NCBI GenBank assembly: GCA_030426905.1
Contig: JAUHXQ010000001.1
Span: forward strand, 1 to 64,000
DNA from: Alphaproteobacteria bacterium
Lineage (GTDB): Bacteria > Pseudomonadota > Alphaproteobacteria > Rickettsiales > JABSSG01
Direction: 5' to 3'
DNA length: 64,000 bases
Under the pieces are notes generated by a model, which was given only the letters and a program-made list of their open reading frames with translations, did no database searches and was not told the DNA's origin. Numbering within the stretch: the stretch's first letter is position 1; each line of letters opens with the position of its first letter. Position numbers and translations under genes: made by a program. Below, in pieces: positions 28,331-37,405 of the stretch.

Positions 28331-30098
28331 TAATGCAAAATGGGAGAAGTCTAATTTTTCTAGAAGAGCATTTATTTTAATAATAATAAAGTGTTTAGTA
28401 TTTTTCATTATCTTAACACGGTTATTTTTTTTACAAGTATTGAGATCACACGAGTATAGAGCTCTTTCAGACCGCAATAGGATAAAATTCCTACTCATAG
28501 AGCCTAAGCGAGGCTTAGTATTAGATAGAAACAATACAGTTCTAGCTGAAAATCAAATAAATTATCATTTATATTTTTATAAACAGCGCAATTACGACTA
28601 TAGTCAAATATTGAAGCATTTATTTGACTTACTTGAATTCACAAAAGAACAAAAAAAAAATATCTTGGCGAGTATAAAGGAAGCAAATTATATCCACCCA
28701 ATTTCAATAGAGGAAAATCTTTCTTGGGTACAAGTTGCTAGAGTTAAGGTACATTTACACAAGATGCCCGGAGTATATATAGAAAAAGGATACAGAAGAT
28801 TTTATCCTTTATCTCAAATATGTGCACACGTTATTGGTTATGTAGGATCTCCAACAAAAGAATATATCAAACAGCATAAATTATATTACAACAAAGGGTT
28901 TAAGATTGGTAAAACAGGTATAGAAAAAGTCTTTGATGAAAATTTCATAGGCCAATTTGGTAGTAAAAAAGTAGAAATTAATGCTCATAGAGTAGTAGTT
29001 CGAGAGCTATCCTATACTAAAAGCACTGCTGGTCAAAATATATCAATTTCTATAGATAGTAAATTACAACAATTTATTTATAATCGAATTAATCAAGCAA
29101 AAGCTGCAGCAATTGTTACTGAAGTAGATACAGGCGACATTTTATCAATGGTTTCTACCCCTGCCTTTGATCCTAATATGTTTACTTCTTCAATTAGCCA
29201 AAATATGTGGAATAAAATTCTTGAAGATAAGTCATATCCTCTAACTAATAAGGCTTTAAATAAATTGTATCCTCCAGGTTCTATATGGAAAATTATTATA
29301 GCTCTAGCAATATTAAAAGCAGGTATTAGTCCTAATAAAACTGTATATTGTTCTGGTGCCGTAGAAATTGGTAACAGAACTTATAGATGCTGGAAACATA
29401 GTGGTCATGGATATGTTGATTTAAATCATGCTATCGCTTGCTCTTGTAATAGTTATTTTTATGAAATTGCCCCTTTAGTAGGCATTGATAATATACACTA
29501 TATTGCTCATATTTTAGGCTTTGGCAATAAGGTTGGAATAGAATTACCAGGAGAAGCTTCAGGTATTAATCCTAACAAAGCTTGGAAACAGAAAGTTTAT
29601 AGATCTGATTGGGTTGTAGGCGATACAGTTAACGCATCCATTGGCCAAGGTTATAATTCGGTTACTTTATTACAATTAGCTACTATGATGAGTAGAGTTG
29701 CTAGTGGTAAAAGTGTTGTTCCTACTCTATTACCACAACAACATAAGTCTATCAGCCAAAAGCCACTAGATATTAGTGTACCAGATTTGATTTTAATTAG
29801 AGAAGCATTATCAAACGTTTTCAATAGGCCTTATGGAGTTGCTTACAATTTAAGAATTAATGAGGAAGATATGAAAATTGCAGGCAAGACAGGAACAGCG
29901 CAGATAATTTCACAAGATTCAATAAATATAAATAATAGAAATTTACGCAGTCATTCTATTTTTGCAGGATTTGGACCAGTACACCTACCTAAATACTCTG
30001 TTGCAGTTGTCGTTGATAATGCGGGATGGGGCGCAAAAGCTGCTGCACCTTTGGGTAAAGAAATATTATACTTTATACAGCAAAATTATGACAAATAG
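28320..30098 (+). CDS. mrdA: Penicillin-binding protein 2 (elongation transpeptidase)
   Basis: PBP2 crosslinks peptidoglycan during lateral growth with RodA. It has a membrane anchor at 18-40, a dimerisation/pedestal domain with the class B motif RGLVLDRNNTVLAEN, and the transpeptidase motifs S321-x-x-K324 (PPGSIWK), S375-C-N377 and K523-T-G (GKTGTAQ). At 592 aa it is normal. Together with anmK it argues for a real peptidoglycan layer. The end overlaps priA by 11 bases. Confidence 0.95.
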   Translation: MFHSNAKWEKSNFSRRAFILIIIKCLVFFIILTRLFFLQVLRSHEYRALSDRNRIKFLLIEPKRGLVLDRNNTVLAENQINYHLYFYKQRNYDYSQILKHLFDLLEFTKEQKKNILASIKEANYIHPISIEENLSWVQVARVKVHLHKMPGVYIEKGYRRFYPLSQICAHVIGYVGSPTKEYIKQHKLYYNKGFKIGKTGIEKVFDENFIGQFGSKKVEINAHRVVVRELSYTKSTAGQNISISIDSKLQQFIYNRINQAKAAAIVTEVDTGDILSMVSTPAFDPNMFTSSISQNMWNKILEDKSYPLTNKALNKLYPPGSIWKIIIALAILKAGISPNKTVYCSGAVEIGNRTYRCWKHSGHGYVDLNHAIACSCNSYFYEIAPLVGIDNIHYIAHILGFGNKVGIELPGEASGINPNKAWKQKVYRSDWVVGDTVNASIGQGYNSVTLLQLATMMSRVASGKSVVPTLLPQQHKSISQKPLDISVPDLILIREALSNVFNRPYGVAYNLRINEEDMKIAGKTGTAQIISQDSININNRNLRSHSIFAGFGPVHLPKYSVAVVVDNAGWGAKAAAPLGKEILYFIQQNYDK

Positions 30099-32046
30099 AG
30101 TAGTACAAGTTGCTTTACCTTTAAGCCAAAACAAAGCAGTATTTGATTATCATTGCGAAAAAGATGTTAATGTTGGTGATTTTGTGAAAGTTTCTTTCCG
30201 GGGCAAAGAATGTATAGGAATAATATGGTCTAAAAACCCAACATTACTTGATCAAACAAAAATAAAGCGTGTTAGCGAAGTAATATCAACTTACTCTCTA
30301 AAAGCAGAACAGATAACATTCATACAGTTTTTTGTATACTACAATATGTCAAGGCTAGGTGCAGTTTTAAAAATGCTAATATCTAATATAAATTTTTTAA
30401 AAGATGACGATAAAAGTATAGAAAATTATAAATTTAACTTGCCTGAACTAAATCAGATACAGCAAAATGCGTTTAATAATTTAGCTCAACATCTTGATCA
30501 ATATCAAGTTTCTTTATTAGACGGTGTTACTGGTTCAGGTAAAACAGAGGTTTATTGTCATATTATTCAAAAAATATTGACCAAAGATTCTACAAGTCAG
30601 GTTTTAGTATTAATGCCTGAGATAATGCTTACCAATCAGTTTCTTAGCAGGTTTAAACAAAGATTTGGGATAGAACCTAATGTTTGGCACTCATCAGTAT
30701 CTAAAAAAAATAAAAATAACTTATGGAATTTCGTAATAAAAGGCAAAGCAAGACTTATTATTGGTACACGTAGTAGCCTATTTCTTCCATTTAAAAATTT
30801 GAAATTAATAATACTAGATGAAGAACACGATTTATCCTATAAACAAGAAGAAGGGATAATATATCATGCTAGAGATATGGCTATTGCTCTTTCATACTAT
30901 AATAAAAATCCAATCATACTCTGTTCTGCCACTCCTTCAATTGAAACTCTATATAACCTTCAAATCAAAAAATATCATAAAAAATGCAGTTTAACTAAAA
31001 GATACGCTGATAACGTAATGCCTCATATATCGATTGTTGATATGAGTAAAGCAAAGCTGAATCCATCGAAATGGATATCTAATAAACTACAAGAGAAAGT
31101 ATCTTATGTCTTAAAACAAAAGCAACAAGCAATGTTATTTTTAAATCGCAAAGGATATGCGCCGATTATCTTATGTAAATTTTGCGGCTACAAAGAACAG
31201 TGTAATAATTGCCAATCATTCTTAGTCACATATAAAACAAAAAATAAATTAATATGTCACCATTGTGGCTATCAAAAAGACATAGATAATACTTGTACTA
31301 ATTGTTTACAAAGTGGATCCCAGATAAATTGTGGTCCTGGAGTTGAAAGGATAGCAGAAGAAGTTGCTAAGTTATGGCCCAATGCTCGGACTTTAATAGT
31401 AACACGTGAATCTACTCAGCAGAAACAAGCAATAGATGTATTAAGGAAAATTTTAAATAGAGAAGTTGATATAATAATTGGCACTCAAATTTTAAGTAAA
31501 GGACTACACTTCCCTTCCCTTTCTTTAGTGGGTGTTGTGGATGCTGATATAGGGTTAATAGGCGTTGATTTAAGAGCTATGGAACGTACTTATCAATTAC
31601 TACAACAAGTTAGTGGTAGAGCGGGAAGAGAAGTAAAAGGAGAAACTGTAATTCAAACTTATTATCCAAATAATAAGATTTTACAATCTTTAAAAGCTAA
31701 TAATTTAGAAGAATTTTATCGTTCAGAAATAGAAATTCGTAATTTAGTAAAAATGCCTCCATTTGCAAAACTTACCTCTATAATTATTAGCTCTAAGGAT
31801 CAAGCAAAGCTTGATACTACAGTACAAAATATTGCGAAACATATTCCTAATGCTAAAAACGTAAAAATTTTAGGCCCCGCTCCATCACCTATTGCTTTAT
31901 TAAGAGGGAGATATAGATATCGTTTTTTAGTTAAAAGCAATCCTAATATAAAAGTACAATCCTTTATAGAAAAATGGTTATCAAACATTAAAATACCTAG
32001 CAATATTCGACTAAAAATAGACGTAGATCCATATAATTTTTTATGA
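30088..32046 (+). CDS. priA: Primosomal protein N' (replication restart helicase PriA)
   Basis: PriA reloads the replicative helicase at stalled forks. The 3'-end-binding N-terminal domain (VGDFVKVSFRGKECIGIIW) is followed by helicase motifs: Walker A DGVTGSGKTEVY, ILDEEHDLSYKQ (DEEH box), and motifs V and VI GTQILSKGLHFP and QQVSGRAGRE. Two zinc knuckles are seen (CKFCGYKEQCNNC and CHHCGYQ...CTNC). I chose the ATG at 30088 (MTNRVVQVALPL, 652 aa) because the frame upstream of it only mirrors mrdA. Confidence 0.94.
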   Translation: MTNRVVQVALPLSQNKAVFDYHCEKDVNVGDFVKVSFRGKECIGIIWSKNPTLLDQTKIKRVSEVISTYSLKAEQITFIQFFVYYNMSRLGAVLKMLISNINFLKDDDKSIENYKFNLPELNQIQQNAFNNLAQHLDQYQVSLLDGVTGSGKTEVYCHIIQKILTKDSTSQVLVLMPEIMLTNQFLSRFKQRFGIEPNVWHSSVSKKNKNNLWNFVIKGKARLIIGTRSSLFLPFKNLKLIILDEEHDLSYKQEEGIIYHARDMAIALSYYNKNPIILCSATPSIETLYNLQIKKYHKKCSLTKRYADNVMPHISIVDMSKAKLNPSKWISNKLQEKVSYVLKQKQQAMLFLNRKGYAPIILCKFCGYKEQCNNCQSFLVTYKTKNKLICHHCGYQKDIDNTCTNCLQSGSQINCGPGVERIAEEVAKLWPNARTLIVTRESTQQKQAIDVLRKILNREVDIIIGTQILSKGLHFPSLSLVGVVDADIGLIGVDLRAMERTYQLLQQVSGRAGREVKGETVIQTYYPNNKILQSLKANNLEEFYRSEIEIRNLVKMPPFAKLTSIIISSKDQAKLDTTVQNIAKHIPNAKNVKILGPAPSPIALLRGRYRYRFLVKSNPNIKVQSFIEKWLSNIKIPSNIRLKIDVDPYNFL

Positions 32047-32071
32047 TATCTATTGCACTTTTGAATAAAAT

Positions 32072-33844
32072 GTGGCTAAATTTTTAATACTTGTAAGAAT
32101 CTATTATATAATTATACACCTAGTGCAGCGAATAAACAAAAATTTAACAAAATTACCACATCCTTATTTAATTTTATTTTTCTTGATGCTACTCACAGTT
32201 TTCTTGCTGTCTATCTATTTTGCATATAGAGAATACCAATTAAACCATCAAAGACTAACCCAGAAACTAGCAGTAGAGACTGAAAGAATTGAAAGAAGAT
32301 TTATAGATATAGTAAAGCACACTGAATTTGTTATGAAAGTTATTATATTGCAAATTAAAAAAGATTATAGAAATCTAGACCATATAAACGGTATACTTAC
32401 TAAGTATTTTGTCAATCCTAATTTAAATAATGCACTGTCTTGGACAAGTTTTGCTTGGCTTGATCATAATCATATTAGGATAATGGATAGTTTGACTGGC
32501 TCAGAAACTGTCCATTCTAATCACTCCAATCGTGAATATATAAGAGATGCAAAGCATTATCCTGGTAGAATGCTAATAGGATCTCCTACATTTGGTTTTA
32601 CTTCACAGAGATATTTAATACCAGCAGTAATAGGAGTAACAGACAATGAAAAATATATAGGATCTCTTACTATTGGTTTTGATTTAGTAAATCTCAGTGT
32701 TACTCTAAGTAATGTTATTAGTAATAACGACATTTATTTTGCCTTATTGGATACTAATCTTGACATAATAATGCAATCTCCTAATAACTTAGTATATGCA
32801 ACTAATCCTATAAATGCTAAAGCGTTAAGGCAATTTTTAGAAGAGCAAAATCTTAATTTTAATAATATTACGACCTTTTCTGCAATTGATTTTTTAACTG
32901 ATGGAACTAATCATTACTTATACAAAATGAAAGGGTACCCATTTGTTATATATCTACATTATGACAATAAAATGGTGATGCAGAATTTTTGGAGAGACAT
33001 AATATATAGAATTATTGAAATTTTAGCTATTGCATTAGTATCTTTATCTATAATAATTATTATCTATAAGCGTGAAAAGTTTTTACGTGAAAAAGCTGAG
33101 CATTCGAGACAGCAAGCTTTCGATGCATCACAAGCAAAAACAAATTTTCTTGCATATACCGCTCACGAGCTCAGATCTCCATTAGGTTTTATTATTTCTA
33201 GTTCTGAAATGATATCTAATAAAATTTTTGGCCCTATTAACCAGAAATACCTTGAGTATATAAAAGGTATTAACCAAAGTGGCTGTGAGTTATTAGAGTT
33301 TATAGATGATTTATTAGAAAATATGAAAATTGAGAAAGGGAGTTTTCAAATTAGTGAAACTGTAGTAGATGTACAAAAATTAATTTTAAGAGCAGTCAAA
33401 GCCAATAATATTACTTATAACCATAAGATTAGTATTGAAACAATATTCGCTAATAATTTACCTTATCTAATTACCGATACCAAAAGACTACTTCAAATAC
33501 TAAATAATATCATAAGTAATAGTATCAAATATTCACCTGTGAATTCTCTTTTAACTATCGAAGTAAAGATGCAAAAAAGAGAAATGGTTATTATTTTCCA
33601 AGATCAAGGCTATGGAATGAGTAAAAAAGAACTGATATCTTCTTTAAATGAATATGAATTTAATGTACAAAACAAACATACTAAAATAAAATCCTTTGGA
33701 TTAGGACTACCGTTAGTAAAAAATTTACTAGATTCAATGGGAGCAAAGTTTTTAATTAGTAGTAAGTTAGGTAAGGGCACAAAAATCGTTATCATTTTTT
33801 CGCAAAATAAAATAAAAAAAAGTAATGCTAATGATACAAAATAG
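32072..33844 (+). CDS. Membrane sensor histidine kinase
   Basis: This 590-aa kinase has a membrane helix at about 32-52, a roughly 250-residue extracytoplasmic sensor domain of Cache/CHASE type (with SFAWLDHNHIRIMDS and SPTFGFTSQRYLIPAVIGVT), a second helix at 311-332, and a cytoplasmic HisKA domain with H365 (TAHELRSPLG). The HATPase domain has the N-box IISNSIKYSP, G1 DQGYGMS and G2 GLGLPL. It has no receiver domain. The start is GTG 32072; a second GTG at 32123 is also possible. It sits between priA and rodA with overlap, which is unusual for a two-component gene. The partner regulator is not adjacent. Confidence 0.88.
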   Translation: MAKFLILVRIYYIIIHLVQRINKNLTKLPHPYLILFFLMLLTVFLLSIYFAYREYQLNHQRLTQKLAVETERIERRFIDIVKHTEFVMKVIILQIKKDYRNLDHINGILTKYFVNPNLNNALSWTSFAWLDHNHIRIMDSLTGSETVHSNHSNREYIRDAKHYPGRMLIGSPTFGFTSQRYLIPAVIGVTDNEKYIGSLTIGFDLVNLSVTLSNVISNNDIYFALLDTNLDIIMQSPNNLVYATNPINAKALRQFLEEQNLNFNNITTFSAIDFLTDGTNHYLYKMKGYPFVIYLHYDNKMVMQNFWRDIIYRIIEILAIALVSLSIIIIIYKREKFLREKAEHSRQQAFDASQAKTNFLAYTAHELRSPLGFIISSSEMISNKIFGPINQKYLEYIKGINQSGCELLEFIDDLLENMKIEKGSFQISETVVDVQKLILRAVKANNITYNHKISIETIFANNLPYLITDTKRLLQILNNIISNSIKYSPVNSLLTIEVKMQKREMVIIFQDQGYGMSKKELISSLNEYEFNVQNKHTKIKSFGLGLPLVKNLLDSMGAKFLISSKLGKGTKIVIIFSQNKIKKSNANDTK

Positions 33845-34961
33845 AAAATTTATCCAAAAAATTATGCTATTTCCTAAGAAGTTAATTTTTTTAATTTTTT
33901 TTATATCTTTTTTAGGTCTTCTTCTAATGTATGATGCTTCAATGGGGCATTTTGGAACAATAGCTAAGAAACAATTACTATATTTCTTATTATTTTTACC
34001 AGTAATGTTTTTAATAGCATTAATTGACATACGAATATTATTCAATTGTTCGTACTATATATATGCCCTTTCTCTTTGTTTATTATTATTAGGAACTGTA
34101 CTGGGATACAAAGCAATGGGTGCTACGAGATGGATTAATCTAGGATTTATAAGATTTCAACCATCAGAATTAATGAAGATAGGGGTAATTCTTGCAGTTG
34201 CTAGGTATTTTCATTCTATTGATGACGAACAAAAAAATAAATTGAGCTTATTAACTATGCCAATAATCATGGCTGTTATCCCTTTAATCGTTATCTTAAA
34301 ACAACCAGACCTTGGCACTGCCTTAGTTTTAGTAACTATTGTATTTGTAATATTTTTCCTTGTTGGAGTGAGAATTTGGAAATTTGCTATTGTAGCAGTT
34401 GCTGGACTATCTGCGTCTCCATTTATATGGAACCACCTTCATGATTATCAGAAAAAAAGAATCTTAATCTTTTTAGATCCCGAACGCGATCCTTTAGGCG
34501 CAGGATATAATATTATACAGTCAAAAATTGCTGTTGGCTCTGGGGGTATTTGGGGGAAAGGTAGAATGGAAAGCACTCAAGCAAAATTAGATTTTTTGCC
34601 TGAACATCACACTGATTTCATTTTTTCTTTATTTGCTGAAGAATTTGGTTTTGTTGGAGGAGTAATTTTATTAATTAGCTATTTATTTATAATATTAGAT
34701 GCTTCTTTTATAGGAACAAATTGCAAGAACACTTTTGGAAAATTAGCTGTTTTTGGTCTTATAACTATTTTTAGCACTCATGTATTTATGAATCTAGGAA
34801 TGGTAATAGGTTTATTGCCAGTAGTAGGAATTCCGTTGCCATTATTATCTTCTGGAGGAACAGCTATGGGGGCAACTATGATAGCATTCGGCATTATCAT
34901 TAATATTCATTTAAATTACAACGAAAGAATACCTAGTAATAAACTTGGCTATCTTTCCTAA
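33825..34961 (+). CDS. rodA: Rod shape protein RodA (SEDS glycosyltransferase)
   Basis: RodA polymerises lipid II glycan strands together with PBP2. It is a 378-aa SEDS protein with about ten membrane segments. Conserved motifs are GATRWINLGFIRFQPSELMK, the catalytic-loop LDPERDPLGAGYNIIQS and the SEDS signature LPEHHTDFIFSLFAEEFGFVGG. The C-terminal GMVIGLLPVVGIPLPLLSSGGTA is complete. The start could be 33825 or the ATG at 33831. Either lies inside the histidine kinase gene, so translation is probably coupled. Confidence 0.93.
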   Translation: MLMIQNRKFIQKIMLFPKKLIFLIFFISFLGLLLMYDASMGHFGTIAKKQLLYFLLFLPVMFLIALIDIRILFNCSYYIYALSLCLLLLGTVLGYKAMGATRWINLGFIRFQPSELMKIGVILAVARYFHSIDDEQKNKLSLLTMPIIMAVIPLIVILKQPDLGTALVLVTIVFVIFFLVGVRIWKFAIVAVAGLSASPFIWNHLHDYQKKRILIFLDPERDPLGAGYNIIQSKIAVGSGGIWGKGRMESTQAKLDFLPEHHTDFIFSLFAEEFGFVGGVILLISYLFIILDASFIGTNCKNTFGKLAVFGLITIFSTHVFMNLGMVIGLLPVVGIPLPLLSSGGTAMGATMIAFGIIINIHLNYNERIPSNKLGYLS

Positions 34962-34988
34962 TTTTAGACTTCCTGGACAGCACTATAT

Positions 34989-35723
34989 CTATGACATTAG
35001 AGATTTACTCCACACTGACATCCTGTAAGTATCTTCTAAATTAATCATCGGCTTTGTAAGCTCAACAATAATTTTTTGGCTTGGCATTCTTATATCTTTT
35101 GTTATTTTATTTGCAGCAAGTATGTACCAGTCTAGCTTTAGATTTAAACTTATCAAATTATTGTTTAGGCCATTTTTTGCTGTGCTAGAGTCAGAATTTT
35201 TTACTATTTCTAATTCTTGAACCTTTATAAAGCCTCTTACGTTTTTTATCACAGAATCAACAAATTTTATAATATTCTCATCGCTATTTGCTTGCAAATT
35301 TAAAACCAAAGAAATATTAGCTAACTTAGAACCGGATAAATAATTATTATAAGTTACATCTATTACCACAGGAGAATAAATTTGGTAGTAGTAAGACAAG
35401 TTATTTACAACATTCCTTATTTCACTAGTGTACGATTGTAATGAGAGATTTGATTCCATATTCATGGAATTTAATATATACAAAGTTTTATCAACTGCAT
35501 TATTTGCTTCAATTAGCTGGTATAATTTTTGTTCGACATTAAGTATCTCTGTTTCCATTACTTTAGAATTGTCTTTTAAATTATAAATCTTATGCAGTTT
35601 ATAAAAGTTTATTCCTACTAAAATAGTTAAGATTACTGCATAATAAGTCCAAACTCTAGTTATCCTATTTTTTATAGTATAATAAGAAGTTTTTTCTAAT
35701 TTAATTATGTTATTATGAATCAT
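34989..35723 (-). CDS. PilO/GspM-like inner-membrane protein
   Basis: This 244-aa protein has one membrane helix at about 25-41 (VWTYYAVILTILVGINFY), a coiled coil just after it (NLKDNSKVMETEILNVEQKLYQL) and a periplasmic alpha/beta domain. This is the layout of PilO or GspM, bitopic proteins that brace type IV pilus or type II secretion platforms. Sequence identity cannot be claimed. The start overlaps the end of the GspL-like gene, which strengthens the pairing. Confidence 0.45.
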   Translation of the reverse strand: MIHNNIIKLEKTSYYTIKNRITRVWTYYAVILTILVGINFYKLHKIYNLKDNSKVMETEILNVEQKLYQLIEANNAVDKTLYILNSMNMESNLSLQSYTSEIRNVVNNLSYYYQIYSPVVIDVTYNNYLSGSKLANISLVLNLQANSDENIIKFVDSVIKNVRGFIKVQELEIVKNSDSSTAKNGLNNNLISLNLKLDWYILAANKITKDIRMPSQKIIVELTKPMINLEDTYRMSVWSKSLMS

Positions 35724-37195
35724 TCGTATTCTATATTATCATCAATTTTAATTTCTATAGGTATATATTGATAGCTGTTTTTCGATTTCAAGTGTTTTGC
35801 TAACCGATAAAACGATATTTCTTTATCTGGCAAATAAGATTTTAAACTATCTATAAATTTGGTAACCTCTGAAAAGTATTCTCTGTTTTTATTAAAACTA
35901 AAAACTGGATAATCAATATTTATAATTGCTGTAGTATTTAATATGCTATCTTTTGCCTGTCTGTAAATAAACTTTTCTAACAATATGTTACTCTCTCCTT
36001 TTGCTAGTTGTACTATATGTAATACATCTATAGGGTGTCTTTTATTTTTTACTATGTTATACAATGCTTTGATATCTGGATTCGTTCCTAGTGCATCTTT
36101 TTTTTCTTTTTGCTTAATTCTTTCCTCATGATAAAACTTATTACTATTTTTAAGCTTATTTGATAAAGATTTGTAGGTTTGCTGATGAAGCAAATATTGA
36201 TTTTGCACTTTATTCGATATTAATACAGTTAATATCGTGCAAAGCAAAATTGATACATAGGATACTTTATACATCAAAGATAAAAAGTTTACTTTTTTTA
36301 TCGCTGTTATATTTATAGGAGTTGATCGCTGTTTAATAAAATGAGCAAGTGTTAATGCATCAGAATACTGGGTATATTTTATAAAATTTTTAGGTAGCTT
36401 TAATTTTATAATGGCATTTAAAACGGACATAGTACGATTTTGACTATCTCCAGATATTGCAAGCTCTAACTTATCAGGCAATACATTAAGAGTACAAATC
36501 GCTTCTTTTTTATTACTAATAGACTTGATATTGTTTTTCATACTATTATGTATACTAGAAATATCCGTAACAAATTTCTCCTTTGATGTATTGTGCGAAC
36601 TAATATGATGAACTGAATTATTATAAAAAACTATTTCATAAATATGCTTGGAATCATTATGCATATTAATTACATAGTATAAATTTGTATCTGGCTCGAT
36701 ATTATTATAATTTAAAAGTTGCTGTTTAAGTTTTTTACATAAATAAATATTTTCAACAGCAGCCAAATATACTCCTTTTACTTTTAGACAATTATTAATT
36801 ATATGCTCTAAAAAGTTTAATACTTCTTTGTTAAGTTGCACCGTAATTATTATCACTTTCCAAAAAGGAAAGTTTTCATGTGGTTTTTCTATAATTAAAG
36901 GATGTATAATATTTTTGCTTTTTTTCTGCTCGTTTATTAGCTTACTAATTTGTTTCTGAAGATTGATAGAACCAGTATCTGGAATATTTATTAAGTTATA
37001 ATCTTCTTCTCCTAAATCTAAAAGTATTCTAACATTTTTATTTTTACATTGATTTATTAAGTTATGTAGTTTACTTATTTCTTGGCTTTTAAAAGGAATA
37101 AAAATTTGGTTTTTTATTTTGTCATAAGCAATTTCATAGAAAATTGCATAATCCTGTTTTAGTATTATTAATATGTCTTTTGTTAAAAATTGCAT
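35720..37195 (-). CDS. GspL/PilM-PilN-like protein
   Basis: This 491-aa protein has a cytoplasmic N-terminal half of about 300 residues, one membrane helix at about 311-328 (VSYVSILLCTILTVLISN), a coiled coil (QQTYKSLSNKLKNSNKFYHEE) and a periplasmic C-terminal domain. It reads like GspL (an actin-like cytoplasmic domain, a membrane helix, and a ferredoxin-like domain) or a fused PilM-PilN. The segment ALTLAHFIKQR fits the end of an actin-like fold of PilM type. No other secretion or pilus gene is adjacent. The call is by architecture and is tentative. Confidence 0.45.
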   Translation of the reverse strand: MQFLTKDILIILKQDYAIFYEIAYDKIKNQIFIPFKSQEISKLHNLINQCKNKNVRILLDLGEEDYNLINIPDTGSINLQKQISKLINEQKKSKNIIHPLIIEKPHENFPFWKVIIITVQLNKEVLNFLEHIINNCLKVKGVYLAAVENIYLCKKLKQQLLNYNNIEPDTNLYYVINMHNDSKHIYEIVFYNNSVHHISSHNTSKEKFVTDISSIHNSMKNNIKSISNKKEAICTLNVLPDKLELAISGDSQNRTMSVLNAIIKLKLPKNFIKYTQYSDALTLAHFIKQRSTPINITAIKKVNFLSLMYKVSYVSILLCTILTVLISNKVQNQYLLHQQTYKSLSNKLKNSNKFYHEERIKQKEKKDALGTNPDIKALYNIVKNKRHPIDVLHIVQLAKGESNILLEKFIYRQAKDSILNTTAIINIDYPVFSFNKNREYFSEVTKFIDSLKSYLPDKEISFYRLAKHLKSKNSYQYIPIEIKIDDNIEYE

Positions 37196-37405
37196 TTACA
37201 AAATGTTATATTCTCTATAATAGAAAATTTGTATAGTATACCACTTAATAATTATTATAATCAAGCTAGCACAATTGAAGATTTTTACTTATGGCTGTTT
37301 TGCCACACGTCTAAAAATATATTAACAAATTCATATAAAGATGATTGTATCTTTATTACTTTGTGTTATACCCAGGGTAGTTTTTAACCTTTGTTGAGAG
37401 TAGTA

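Noticed and set aside
29962-30087. 42-codon N-terminal extension of priA
   Set aside because: It lies wholly inside mrdA in another frame, and the PriA domain begins at 30088.
37190-37387. 65-codon plus-strand frame between the GspL-like gene and the porin
   Set aside because: It starts at TTG inside the neighbouring gene's start, has no ribosome site and no recognisable pattern; AT-rich DNA yields such frames by chance.
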